This document shows, in pieces, positions 1 to 8,230 of a DNA stretch of 22,123 bases. Position 1 is the stretch's first letter; each line of letters starts with the position of its first letter. This stretch comes from an uncultured Bacteroidales bacterium (GTDB lineage: Bacteria; Bacteroidota; Bacteroidia; Bacteroidales; UBA932): positions 1 through 22,123 of the forward strand of contig CALCHD010000106.1 of the NCBI GenBank assembly GCA_937901105.1. The letters are read 5' to 3'. A program made the translations under genes and the position numbers. The notes beneath the pieces are model-generated. The model was not told the origin of the DNA and did no database searches. It saw only the letters and a list, made by a program, of their open reading frames with translations.

Positions 1-408
1 GAAGCCGCCGCCGTAGCCGATCCGGTGGCCCTGGGGGTCAAAGGCCAGGCCGGGCATCAGCACCAGGGCGGTCTTGTCATCGGCAACAGGCTCGTCGGCG
101 ATGGGCTCCGGGATGCCGGCATAGCCCTTTTCCACCTGGGAAAGATCTTCCATCCAGATAAAGCGCATTTCATCATCGTAGCATTTGGGAACCGCCACCC
201 GCTTGCCCTCCCGGAGAGCCTGGGTCAGCAGCGGCACCGTGCGCACTTCCTGATTATAGGGCAGATACCCGTAGATACTCCGGGCATTCCGGTATTCCTC
301 CGACTGAAGAAACAGCCGGGTCAGCGCCTCGCTCTTTTCCCGAATCTGCTCCTCGGTCATGGCCCGCTTCTGGGCCCGGATAGCTTTTCTCAGTTCCGTC
401 TTATTCAT
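1..408 (-). CDS. 5-formyltetrahydrofolate cyclo-ligase, C-terminus cut by window edge
   Basis: ATP-dependent conversion of 5-formyltetrahydrofolate to 5,10-methenyltetrahydrofolate, a cytoplasmic one-carbon enzyme. Reading leftward from ATG at 408-406 gives 136 uninterrupted residues opening MNKTELRKAIRAQKRAMTEE, the usual N-terminus of the family, and ending in FDPQGHRIGYGGGF, the conserved nucleotide-binding loop; the full protein would be about 180-190 residues. The start lies inside the end of an upstream reading frame whose TAA is at 403-401, a typical coupled-operon overlap. Base use is unlike the rest of the window: 44 of the first 60 bases are G or C, arginine is nearly always CGG and leucine mostly CTG. 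That suits a GC-rich Clostridia-type donor. Family assignment is firm; the donor taxon is inferred. It probably does not belong to the same chromosome as the genes to its right. Confidence 0.9.
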   Translation of the reverse strand, partial: MNKTELRKAIRAQKRAMTEEQIREKSEALTRLFLQSEEYRNARSIYGYLPYNQEVRTVPLLTQALREGKRVAVPKCYDDEMRFIWMEDLSQVEKGYAGIPEPIADEPVADDKTALVLMPGLAFDPQGHRIGYGGGF

Positions 409-547
409 CGTTCATCACCTTTTTCCGATCTTCCCGGCTGGGGGTAAAAAGCCGGAACCAGAGCATGATAGCGATCTCGCCGGGGATACCCAGCAGGAAG
501 ATCCGCCACATATTGAATTTCAGGAACACCATCAGCAGGAGCGGCTG
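401..547 (-). CDS. C-terminal tail of an unidentified membrane protein, foreign segment
   Basis: In the frame that runs into the 5-formyltetrahydrofolate cyclo-ligase start, 48 residues can be read, from QPLLLMVFLK to the end SREDRKKVMNDE and a TAA at 403-401. They contain a hydrophobic stretch (FLLGIPGEIAIMLWFRLF) followed by a charged cytoplasmic-looking tail, as at the end of a multi-pass membrane protein. Codons are CTG, ATC and CGG rich like the next gene, and the 8-base overlap with that gene's start is ordinary operon packing. Going upstream, the frame hits TAG at 550-548, just where base composition changes, so the gene is cut by the junction rather than naturally short. I cannot name the family. 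Confidence 0.55.
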   Translation of the reverse strand, partial: QPLLLMVFLKFNMWRIFLLGIPGEIAIMLWFRLFTPSREDRKKVMNDE

Positions 548-1751
548 CTATAGCAGGGGCAGCACTGTTCTTGGAGCTGACATCAATTGTGCGGCTTACT
601 GAAAGTATAATTCCAAACGCACAGCTCAAGATTACTAGTGAAGTTCCTCCAAGGCTCAACAGCGGGAGGGTATGTCCTGTCACCGGCAGGTATCCTACAT
701 TTACCAGGATGTGCAGTGTAGCCTGTACTGTTATCAGCATTCCCAGTCCGGCAACAGTGAGCGCCGTAAACACTTTCTTGCAGTTCTTCACCAGTATGAT
801 GCACCGGAACAGGAACCACAGGTAAAGCATTACAACCCCAATTCCACCGGCAAGGCCGTACTCTTCAATTATGATTGTAAAGATGTAGTCTGAATACGGA
901 TGCGGAAGGAAGTACCGCTGGGTGCTCTTGCCCGGACCTTTGCCAAGGATGCCTACAGATGATATTGCAACTTTTGCCATATCTGCCTGGTATGTCTTGT
1001 CTGCCTCCTTCTGCTTCTGCTCTGCTGTCATGCTCTCTTCAATCTCTACCCCCTTGGTGAACTTTGTAAGTCGGCTCATTGCAGTGTCAAGTCTGGAGAA
1101 CAGGGTAAGTCCGCACAAGTGCAGGATTACAATCACCACAAGCATGCCGGCTGCTATTCCTCCGGCCTTGAATATATAGTTCCATTTTACACCGGCAATG
1201 ATTAGCATCATTACACTGATCATTCCAACAAATAAGGCCGCAGATACACTTCCTATGAGGATAAGCACGCAGGTTATGCCAACAGGTATTATGATCCTTA
1301 TCATAAATTCCTTGAAAGTGTCCAGCCTTGACACCTCAAGTGCCCTGGCAAGATAGAGCACTATGGCTATCTTGGCCATCTCTGTAGGCTGGAATGTGGT
1401 GAATCCCAGGTCTATCCATCGCTTGGCACCGTTGATCTCAATTCCTATGATAGGGGTAAGGGCCAGCAGTACAATGCTGACAAGGAGTGCGAAGTTGGCC
1501 AGACCCCTGTACCATCCCAATGGAACTTTATAGCACATGTAGAGAGCAACCAGACCCATAAGTACAAACTGGATCTGCTTTACAAGGAACGCAAAGTTTG
1601 TAGTCTTCTCCTTGTATGCCAGCGAACTGCTTGATGAGTAGATCAAGGCAATGGAAATGAGGGACAGAAGGAATACCACTGTCCAGATCACCTTGTCACC
1701 GCTGAGCCTGCTGAACATTGACTCGCCTTTATTTCCTGTTGCGTTCTCCAT
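405..1751 (-). CDS. ftsW: FtsW, septal peptidoglycan polymerase (SEDS), 3' end replaced by foreign DNA
   Basis: Polytopic inner-membrane glycosyltransferase of the SEDS family that polymerises lipid II at the division septum with its partner PBP. Family landmarks are present: INGAKRWIDLG with FQPTEMAKIAI, the loop PHPYSDYIFTIIIEEYGLAG, and PVTGHTLPLLSLGGTS before the last helix. Many hydrophobic segments run from about residue 20 to 386. It starts 6 bases after the murD stop, in the same operon. Only about residues 1-401 look native: the core ends with SVSRTIDVSSKNS, then an Ala/Pro tail, and from about residue 407 (DGVPEIQYVADL onward) the protein is an out-of-frame reading of the GC-rich left segment. 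The catalytic core is complete, so only a variable cytoplasmic tail is lost. The next dcw gene, normally murG, is missing here because the sequence changes genome. Confidence 0.93.
   Translation of the reverse strand: MENATGNKGESMFSRLSGDKVIWTVVFLLSLISIALIYSSSSSLAYKEKTTNFAFLVKQIQFVLMGLVALYMCYKVPLGWYRGLANFALLVSIVLLALTPIIGIEINGAKRWIDLGFTTFQPTEMAKIAIVLYLARALEVSRLDTFKEFMIRIIIPVGITCVLILIGSVSAALFVGMISVMMLIIAGVKWNYIFKAGGIAAGMLVVIVILHLCGLTLFSRLDTAMSRLTKFTKGVEIEESMTAEQKQKEADKTYQADMAKVAISSVGILGKGPGKSTQRYFLPHPYSDYIFTIIIEEYGLAGGIGVVMLYLWFLFRCIILVKNCKKVFTALTVAGLGMLITVQATLHILVNVGYLPVTGHTLPLLSLGGTSLVILSCAFGIILSVSRTIDVSSKNSAAPAIAAAPADGVPEIQYVADLPAGYPRRDRYHALVPAFYPQPGRSEKGDER
545..556. other. Probable chimeric junction between two genomes
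   Basis: To the left lie GC-rich, CGG/CTG-using genes; to the right lies Bacteroidetes ftsW (24 of 60 bases G or C at 1201-1260, against 44 of 60 at 1-60). The ftsW frame stays open across the border, but its last ~42 residues translate the foreign DNA out of frame. The foreign frame closes with TAG at 550-548. The border sits in CTGCTATAGCAG (545-556), a perfect 12-base palindrome, beside two imperfect copies of an Ala-Ala-Pro-Ala coding unit (GCTGCCCCTGCT and GCCGCTCCTGCT on the minus strand), so short shared sequence could have joined unrelated molecules or reads. Confidence 0.75.
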
Positions 1752-1757
1752 ATCCTG

Positions 1758-3092
1758 TTATAGTTCTCTAACTGCTTCTTTAAATTGTTTTCCTCTGTCT
1801 TCGTAGCTCTTGAAAAGGTCAAAGCTTGCGCAGCATGGAGACAGCAGCACTGTCTCTCCAGGCAATGCGTACTCGTATGCTTTTGCAACTGCATCTTTTG
1901 CGCTCTGTACATCAACTATTACATCAACCTTGTCTGCAAAATTCTCATGCAGCTTTTCGTTGTGCAGTCCCATGCAGATAAGGACCCTTACCTTATCCTT
2001 TACAAGGTCATATAGCGGAGAGTAGTCGTTCCCTTTGTCCTTGCCGCCTGCAATCCATATAACCGGGGTGGTCATGCTGTCAAGGGCGTACCATGCAGAG
2101 TCTACATTGGTGGCCTTTGAATCGTTGATGTAAAGGACATCCCTTATCTTGAGTACCTTTTCCATTCTGTGTTCAACGCCGGAGAAGGTCATGAGGCTCT
2201 CCCGTATTACTTTCTTGTCAATCTTTATGGCCTTTGCCGCAATTGCTGCAGCCATAGAGTTGTATATGTTGTGCTTGCCCTGCAGTGCAAGCTCTTTCAA
2301 GTACATGAAGTCTGTGTCACCATTAAGGGTTACCATCATCTGCCCGTCCCTGATGCATGCACCTTCTGAAACCTCGCTCTTCTGTGAGAATGGGAGCATC
2401 TTGGCTCTTGTCACTATTTTCTGCAGCTCACCAATTGTAACAGGGTCGTCCTGGCAGAAGATGAAGCAGTCCTCTTCCTTCATATTCCTGGTAATGCGGA
2501 ACTTTGAATTCACGTAGTTCTGCATTTTAAAGTCATAGCGGTCGAGGTGGTCGGGAGTTATGTTCATTATTATGGCAATATCTGCCTTGAATGTGTACAT
2601 TCCGTCCAGCTGGAAACTGCTCAACTCCAATACGTAGTAGTCGTAGCTGCAGGTTGCAACCTGGTAGGCGTAGCTCTGGCCTATGTTTCCGGCAAGCCCT
2701 ACATTAAGGCCTGCGTTCTTGAGCATATAGTAGATCAGCGATGTGGTTGTTGTCTTTCCGTTGCTTCCGGTAATGCAGATCTTCTTTGCTGAATCATATC
2801 TTCCTGCAAATTCAATTTCCGAGATGATGCTTATCCCTTTCTCCTTGGCTGCTACAAGAAGAGGAACATTGTCGGGAATACCCGGACTCTTTATTATCTC
2901 GTTGGCATTAAGGATTTTTTCTTGTGTATGCCCGCACTCTTCCCACTCAATCTCCCATTTGGCAAGCAATGCCTTTACCTCCTCTTTAAGCGGACCGTTG
3001 TCGCTTAAGAAGACGTCAAATCCTTTTACTTTTGCAAGAACGGCTGAACCCGCGCCGCTCTCTCCGCCACCAAGAACAACAACTCTTTGCAT
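1758..3092 (-). CDS. murD: UDP-N-acetylmuramoylalanine--D-glutamate ligase
   Basis: Cytoplasmic Mur ligase that adds D-glutamate to UDP-MurNAc-L-Ala using ATP. From Met at 3092 the protein has 444 residues, normal for MurD. It opens with a Rossmann-like RVVVLGGGESG; the ATP loop GSNGKTTTTS is at 109-118; LELSSFQLD, NITPDHLDRYD with the following SKFR lysine near 197, NDSKATN, AGGKDKGNDY and SPCCASFDLF are all family motifs. The frame can be extended to a Met at 3152, but that adds an asparagine-rich 20-residue leader lying wholly inside mraY, and homology begins at MQRVVVLG; starting at 3092 leaves 2 bases after the mraY stop. It is followed by ftsW with 6 bases between. Confidence 0.95.
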   Translation of the reverse strand: MQRVVVLGGGESGAGSAVLAKVKGFDVFLSDNGPLKEEVKALLAKWEIEWEECGHTQEKILNANEIIKSPGIPDNVPLLVAAKEKGISIISEIEFAGRYDSAKKICITGSNGKTTTTSLIYYMLKNAGLNVGLAGNIGQSYAYQVATCSYDYYVLELSSFQLDGMYTFKADIAIIMNITPDHLDRYDFKMQNYVNSKFRITRNMKEEDCFIFCQDDPVTIGELQKIVTRAKMLPFSQKSEVSEGACIRDGQMMVTLNGDTDFMYLKELALQGKHNIYNSMAAAIAAKAIKIDKKVIRESLMTFSGVEHRMEKVLKIRDVLYINDSKATNVDSAWYALDSMTTPVIWIAGGKDKGNDYSPLYDLVKDKVRVLICMGLHNEKLHENFADKVDVIVDVQSAKDAVAKAYEYALPGETVLLSPCCASFDLFKSYEDRGKQFKEAVREL

Positions 3093-3094
3093 GA

Positions 3095-4285
3095 CTAACG
3101 TATTTTTAGTGTTATTATTGTTATTGCACAAAGCAAAATGGTTATAATCCAAAATCTTACTACAATTTTAGCCTCCGGCCATGCCTTTACCGGCTTCTGG
3201 ATGATCGCAGGCATTCCCTCTTTCTGGAAGTGGTGGTGAAGGGGGCTCATCTTAAAGATTCTGCGTCCCTCGCCATATTTCTTCTTTGTATACTTGAAGT
3301 AGTACCTCTGCATAATTACAGAGAGGCTCTCTACAAGGAAGATTCCGCACATTACTGGGATAAGGAGCTCCTTTTTTAGGATGATTGCAGCTACGGCAAT
3401 GATGCCTCCCAAGGCAAGGCTGCCTGTATCACCCATGAATACCTGGGCAGGGTAGGTGTTGTACCATAGGAATCCCACCAGCGCGCCAATGAATGCCGAC
3501 ATGAAGATCACCACCTCGCCGCTGTGGGGGATGTACATGATATCCAGGTAAGATGCATAAATGGTGTTTCCCGACAGATATGCAAGGATTGCAAGTGTGA
3601 TGCCTATGAAGGCCGACACACCTGTGGCAAGTCCGTCCATTCCGTCGGTAAGGTTTGAGCCGTTGGATACTGCTGTGATGATGAATATGATTACAGCTAC
3701 ATATATTATTCTAGTAAAGATCTCGCCAAACTCCCCTCCGAACGGATTCAGCCATGAGTAGTCAAACTGGTTGCCCTTAAAGAAAGGGATGTTTGTAAGG
3801 GTAACGTCAAGATTGGTCTGCTCGCTCATGCAGAGTGCAATTCCCACTGCAAGTCCAAGAGTTACTTGTCCTATAATCTTGTATTTGCCGCTCAAACCGT
3901 CCTTGTTCTTCTTGAACACCTTTATTGAGTCATCAAGGAATCCTATAAGTCCAAGCCATATTGCAGATACAATGAGCAGCTGCACATAGATGTTTGTAAG
4001 GTTTCCGAACAGCAGTGCAGGGATGAGTATTGACATGATGATAATGATGCCTCCCATTGTAGGGGTGCCCTTTTTCTGCATCTGTCCCTCAAGGCCAAGG
4101 TCCCTGATCTCCTCTCCAATCTGTTTTTTCTGCAGTTTCCTGATGATCCGGGGTCCGGCATACAATGCTACAAGCAGGGCTGTCATAAGTGCAATCAGTG
4201 ACCTGAATGTGATGTACTGCATCAGTCCTATTCCCGGAAAGTCAATTCCGGAGTTGTTCAAGTATTCAAACAGGTGGTATATCAT
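3095..4285 (-). CDS. mraY: Phospho-N-acetylmuramoyl-pentapeptide transferase
   Basis: Integral membrane enzyme that moves phospho-MurNAc-pentapeptide from UDP to undecaprenyl phosphate to make lipid I. The protein has 396 residues, longer than the ~360 of Enterobacteria, as expected in Bacteroidetes, with around ten hydrophobic segments. Signature sites are visible: GFLDDSIKV, SNGSNLTDGMDGLATG, QVFMGDTGSLALGG and the histidine motif PLHHHFQKEG near residue 350. It lies 15 bases after murE and 2 bases before the preferred murD start. In many proteobacteria murF sits between murE and mraY; here it does not, so murF must be elsewhere in the genome. Confidence 0.96.
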   Translation of the reverse strand: MIYHLFEYLNNSGIDFPGIGLMQYITFRSLIALMTALLVALYAGPRIIRKLQKKQIGEEIRDLGLEGQMQKKGTPTMGGIIIIMSILIPALLFGNLTNIYVQLLIVSAIWLGLIGFLDDSIKVFKKNKDGLSGKYKIIGQVTLGLAVGIALCMSEQTNLDVTLTNIPFFKGNQFDYSWLNPFGGEFGEIFTRIIYVAVIIFIITAVSNGSNLTDGMDGLATGVSAFIGITLAILAYLSGNTIYASYLDIMYIPHSGEVVIFMSAFIGALVGFLWYNTYPAQVFMGDTGSLALGGIIAVAAIILKKELLIPVMCGIFLVESLSVIMQRYYFKYTKKKYGEGRRIFKMSPLHHHFQKEGMPAIIQKPVKAWPEAKIVVRFWIITILLCAITIITLKIR

Positions 4286-4300
4286 CTCTTTCTTCTTTTA

Positions 4301-5764
4301 TCAGTTTTTTGCCTCCTTCTGCATGATGAAGGCCTCTTTTATTATCTCTTTGTCATCCAGATGGTGCTTCACTCCACCAATGATCTGGTAGTCTTCATGC
4401 CCTTTTCCCGCTACAAGGATGATTGATCCCGGCCTTGCTGTAAGGATGCCGGTGCGGATGGCTTCAGTCCTGTCGGGAATAAACAATGATTTTGCCTTTC
4501 CTTTGATGTCCATTCCGGCCTTGATGTCTGCAATGATTTCCATTGGGTCTTCAAAGCGCGGGTTGTCTGAAGTGACAATTACCCTGGTTGCGTATTTTGC
4601 AGCAATCGCACCCATTTCCGGCCTCTTTGTCTTGTCCCTGTTGCCGCCGCATCCGAATACGCATACCAGGTCACCTTGAGGCTCAAGCTCCTGAAGTGTC
4701 TTGAGTACATTTTCAAGGGCGTCTGGAGTGTGGGCGTAGTCTACAGCTGCAATTATGTCATCTTCCCCCTTGAAGTATTCAAGTCTTCCGGCAACTGACT
4801 GCAGTCTGCTCATTGCGGTTATGGTCTCCTCCTCTTTTGCTCCAAGAAGCATGGCAGTTCCGTATACTGCTGTAAGGTTTGCTGCGTTGTGCGAGCCTAT
4901 GAATCTGCACCATACCTCCTTGCCGTTTATGTTCAGAAGCATTCCCTCAATGGTTTTTTCAAGGACCTTTACCCTGTAGTCAGCCCAGTTGCGGCAAGAG
5001 TATGTGCTTATTGCTGCCTTGGTGTTCTGTACCATCACTTCTCCATTGCGGTCGTCTGTATTTGTAAGGGCAAATGCATCGGGAGCAAGGTTGTCAAATA
5101 GCTTTTTCTTGCTTGCAAGGTAGTTTGCAAAAGTTTTGTGGTAATCCAGATGGTCGTGGGTAAGGTTGGTGAATACCGCACCGGTAAAATGGATCCCTTC
5201 TGTCCTTTGCTGGTCTATTGCATGTGAACTTGCCTCCATGAAGCAGAATTCGCAGCCTTCATCTGCCATCTGGGCCAAAAGGCGGTTAAGCTCAAGCGGC
5301 CCCGGAGTGGTGTTGATTGTCTCATATCTTTTATCTCCCACATAGTTGGCTATGGTAGACAGCAGTCCGCATGAGTAGCCAAGCATTGTAAAGAGGTTGT
5401 ATAGCATTGTGGCTATGGATGTCTTGCCGTTGGTGCCTGTTACGGCTACAATCCTCAATTTTTCTGAAGGGTTGCCGTAGAAGCCTGATGCTATTTGGGC
5501 ACATGCTTTTCTGCTCTCCTTTACCAGGATGAACTGTGCCTGTGCGTCTTTGCATTCTTGAGGTATCTCCTCGCATACGATATGCCTGGCTCCATTGCCA
5601 ATGGCCTTTGCTATATATGAATGTCCATCAGCCTCTGCACCTCTTACGGCAATGAAGAGAGAACCCTCACTACATGTGCGTGAATCACAGGTAATGTGGG
5701 TAATTTCAGCTTCAGTGAAGCTTGAGCGCAGCTCTATGTCTTTAAGTATCCTACTGATTTCCAT
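4301..5764 (-). CDS. murE: UDP-MurNAc-tripeptide synthetase, meso-diaminopimelate adding
   Basis: Cytoplasmic Mur ligase that adds the third residue of the stem peptide. Length is 487 residues. Motifs: ATP loop TGTNGKTS (109-116), NTTPGPLELN (151-160), EASSHAIDQQR (177-187), THDHLDYH (202-209) followed by ASKKKLF containing the lysine usually carbamylated (about 219), and GCGGNRDKTKRP (371-382). DNPR at 400-403 is the signature of enzymes that select meso-diaminopimelate rather than lysine, so the wall is predicted to be meso-DAP type (known of the family, applied here by inference). Its start overlaps the end of ftsI by 14 bases, indicating translational coupling. Confidence 0.96.
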   Translation of the reverse strand: MEISRILKDIELRSSFTEAEITHITCDSRTCSEGSLFIAVRGAEADGHSYIAKAIGNGARHIVCEEIPQECKDAQAQFILVKESRKACAQIASGFYGNPSEKLRIVAVTGTNGKTSIATMLYNLFTMLGYSCGLLSTIANYVGDKRYETINTTPGPLELNRLLAQMADEGCEFCFMEASSHAIDQQRTEGIHFTGAVFTNLTHDHLDYHKTFANYLASKKKLFDNLAPDAFALTNTDDRNGEVMVQNTKAAISTYSCRNWADYRVKVLEKTIEGMLLNINGKEVWCRFIGSHNAANLTAVYGTAMLLGAKEEETITAMSRLQSVAGRLEYFKGEDDIIAAVDYAHTPDALENVLKTLQELEPQGDLVCVFGCGGNRDKTKRPEMGAIAAKYATRVIVTSDNPRFEDPMEIIADIKAGMDIKGKAKSLFIPDRTEAIRTGILTARPGSIILVAGKGHEDYQIIGGVKHHLDDKEIIKEAFIMQKEAKN

Positions 5765-7883
5765 TTTCTTTAAGTGTCAATGTTATTGTAGATCCCTTTT
5801 CTGGCCTGCTTCCGGCCTGTGGTTCCTGTCCCACTACTTTCCCGTAGCCCTGGAATGCCACTTTATATCCGCAGTTCTCCAGCAGGTATATTGCATCTTT
5901 CAGGCCCATGTTTACAACGTTGGCAAGAGAGTCGTCATCTGTAGAGAAGTTGCTTGCAAGAAGCCTTCCGGTTGTATCCTGGCTGAACTCTGCCCAGCCT
6001 GTTATGTTGTTCTCTCTGATGTCTGTCTTTTCATATTGTATGCCAAGCTCTTCCATTACCTGGTTCTGTGCGTCAAGGCGTCCGGTTGCAATTTTGGGGT
6101 TTCCCTGGCATTTCTTCTTGCCGTCAAGTGCCGGCTCCCAGTCATTGCTGGTGGAGTATATGTGGTCTGCAATCTGCTTGAATACAGGTCCTGCCCAGCT
6201 TCCGCCATAGAAGTTTCCTTTGGTCTCGCCCGAATAAAGGACTACGATTGCAGAGTATTTGGGATTATCTGCAGGGAAGAAACCTGCGAATGATGCCTGA
6301 TATCTTCTAAAGCCGTTTCTCTCATATCCTATCTTTCCTCCAAATGCAATTCGGGAAGTGCCTGTCTTTCCTCCAATTTTGTATTTGTCGTTCTTCATGA
6401 ACTTTCCGGTACCAACCTCCACTACGTGGATCAGAGCCTTTCTTGCCTCTCTTGCAGTCTCTTTTGAGCAGATTGACCCGCTCATTTCCTGTGGCCCGAA
6501 GTTCTTTACAATCTGACCGTTCTCCTGATAATTCTCAATAAAGTAAGGCTTCATCATCTTGCCGTCATTTGCAATGGCGTTGTAGAAGGTAAGGGTATGG
6601 AGAGGGGTAAGCAGCGTTGCATATCCTATAGCCATTGAAGAGAGGCTTGACCTGCTCCACATTGCATCTCCAGGGCCATATATTGAAGCGCGGGACTCGC
6701 CTTGGATATCAAGATTGAGCCTCTCGCCAACCTTCATGCTGTTGAGACGGTCTACATACTGCTGCTCCTTTCCTTCATAATATGTTACGGCCAGCTTTGC
6801 AAAGGCTACGTTCGAAGATTTTGCAAGTGCTGTCTTTACATCCATCATTCCGTACGCGTGAGTATCGGAATATGTGTGTCCGCCGTAGCTCCATTTTCCG
6901 TTGCCGCCGTCAATAGGGTCATCAAGCGTTACATGTCCGTCCTCCAGCAGAGAGACAAGGGTCATAAGCTTAAATACAGAACCTGGCTCTGTTGCATCTC
7001 CAATGGCATAGTTGTATGACTCGTCATAGCCGTTGCCGTCCTTTTTCTTTTTCATGTTGGCAATGGCACGTACCGCTCCTGTTTCAACCTCCATTACAAT
7101 GGCTGTTCCACCCTCAATGTTGTTTCCTTTTGCAAGCTGCTCCTTAAGCGCCTTTTCAGCAGCCTCCTGTATCTCAATGTCAATAGTGGTATGGATGTCA
7201 TAACCATCTTTAGGTGCAACGCCCTCAACTCCTGTTACTGGCCTCCATTCTCCTCCAAGCATCTTCTGGATAGTCTGTTTGCCGGGAGTGCCCTTAAGGT
7301 AATAGTCGCAGCTCCCTTCAATTCCTACGCCAACACCCTCTGTATTTATGAATCCGATTGTCCTGTATGCAAGTCTGCCATAAGGGTTGTTCCTTTTGTA
7401 CTTCTGCTCAACAATGATTCCGCCCCTGTTGGCGCCAAGCCTGAAAATTGGGAACTTCTTTATCTCTGCAAGCTCTGCATAATCAACAAGCCTGTTTCCA
7501 ATGGCCTTGTATCTTTTGCCCTCTTTTCTGGCCTTTACGAGCTCCTTCTTGTAGTCGGAGGCTTTCTTGTTCTTGTAGAAAGAAGCAAGGGACTGGCTCA
7601 ATGCGTCAATGTATTTGTTGAAGGTATCCTGATTTGATACTGTACAGTCCATCCTTATCTGGTAATATGGCACTGATGTGGCCATAGGCCTGCCGTCTCT
7701 GGCAAGAATGTCGCCTCGGATTGCTTCAATGGTCTCCTCTTTGTATGCAATGTCTACAGCCTTGGTGTCTGTAGGGTTGATGAACTGCAAATAGACAATC
7801 TTTCCCACAACAGCTATTGCTATGAGTACAAACACCCTGTAGAACAAGGCCATCATCTTGAATATTTTGTCTATTTTTTCCAT
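5751..7883 (-). CDS. ftsI: Division-specific transpeptidase (class B PBP, FtsI/PBP3-like) with C-terminal PASTA domain
   Basis: Septal peptidoglycan cross-linking enzyme, partner of FtsW. The 710-residue protein has a short cytoplasmic N-terminus, one membrane anchor at about 11-33 (MALFYRVFVLIAIAVVGKIV), a PBP dimerisation region with RGDILARDGRPMA (56-69), and the transpeptidase domain with SVFK at 302-305 (catalytic Ser302), SSN at 356-358 and KTGTS at 506-510. About residues 650-705 form one PASTA-like domain, with the typical end GQEPQAGSRPEKGSTITLTL. PASTA on a division PBP is familiar in Gram-positives and also found in Bacteroidetes; it probably senses or positions on peptidoglycan. 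The ftsL-like gene ends on its start codon (TGATG), so translation is likely coupled. All catalytic residues are intact. Confidence 0.95.
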   Translation of the reverse strand: MEKIDKIFKMMALFYRVFVLIAIAVVGKIVYLQFINPTDTKAVDIAYKEETIEAIRGDILARDGRPMATSVPYYQIRMDCTVSNQDTFNKYIDALSQSLASFYKNKKASDYKKELVKARKEGKRYKAIGNRLVDYAELAEIKKFPIFRLGANRGGIIVEQKYKRNNPYGRLAYRTIGFINTEGVGVGIEGSCDYYLKGTPGKQTIQKMLGGEWRPVTGVEGVAPKDGYDIHTTIDIEIQEAAEKALKEQLAKGNNIEGGTAIVMEVETGAVRAIANMKKKKDGNGYDESYNYAIGDATEPGSVFKLMTLVSLLEDGHVTLDDPIDGGNGKWSYGGHTYSDTHAYGMMDVKTALAKSSNVAFAKLAVTYYEGKEQQYVDRLNSMKVGERLNLDIQGESRASIYGPGDAMWSRSSLSSMAIGYATLLTPLHTLTFYNAIANDGKMMKPYFIENYQENGQIVKNFGPQEMSGSICSKETAREARKALIHVVEVGTGKFMKNDKYKIGGKTGTSRIAFGGKIGYERNGFRRYQASFAGFFPADNPKYSAIVVLYSGETKGNFYGGSWAGPVFKQIADHIYSTSNDWEPALDGKKKCQGNPKIATGRLDAQNQVMEELGIQYEKTDIRENNITGWAEFSQDTTGRLLASNFSTDDDSLANVVNMGLKDAIYLLENCGYKVAFQGYGKVVGQEPQAGSRPEKGSTITLTLKENGNQ

Positions 7884-8230
7884 CAGTTATGCTGTTTTGC
7901 CAATTTTACCGCTTTTGCCGGATTTACCGGTTTATGTAGAGAGGAGCTGTGTTTCTCCAATCTATCTTCAACTTCGTTCCTTTTGCTCAAATATTGCAGT
8001 CTTGCTGCCTTTGCAGTGTAGTCTGCCTTAAGGTTCTTCAGCTCCCTCTGATTGCGTCTCATGGTCATCTGGGTCTTCTCAACTCCCAAGTTTATGGAGA
8101 TGAAGGCGAGTACCAGGCCAAACAGATATATAATGAAATATTGGCCAACCTTCTTCAGTCTGTCCAAAATCCGGCCGCCCAATATATCACTGGCAAAATT
8201 GAATTTGCGTGTCTGTCTGTTTTCGCTCAT
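7883..8230 (-). CDS. FtsL-like division protein
   Basis: A 115-residue bitopic protein. A basic cytoplasmic N-terminus (about 1-30) is followed by one membrane segment (YFIIYLFGLVLAFISINL, about 31-48) and a charged helical stretch (about 52-95) likely to form a coiled coil, then a lysine-rich tail. The sequence itself is not conserved enough to name by motif. Position between rsmH and ftsI, with a 4-base ATGA overlap upstream and a 1-base TGATG overlap downstream, plus size and topology, match FtsL, the scaffold that links the FtsI/FtsW pair to the rest of the divisome. The identification rests on synteny and topology. Confidence 0.8.
   Translation of the reverse strand: MSENRQTRKFNFASDILGGRILDRLKKVGQYFIIYLFGLVLAFISINLGVEKTQMTMRRNQRELKNLKADYTAKAARLQYLSKRNEVEDRLEKHSSSLHKPVNPAKAVKLAKQHN

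Noticed and set aside
25..447. 140-codon plus-strand frame in the first 450 bases
   Set aside because: It is antisense to the cyclo-ligase, whose family motifs are clear.
2743..3147. 134-codon plus-strand frame opposite murD, and similar long antisense frames elsewhere (14790-15371, 20020-20737, 8603-9139)
   Set aside because: Each lies fully antisense to a well-recognised gene, shows no domain, and its composition is the mirror of the real gene's codons.
3093..3152. Upstream murD start adding MDYNHFALCNNNNN
   Set aside because: It lies inside mraY, is low-complexity, and family homology begins at MQRVVVLGGG (3092).
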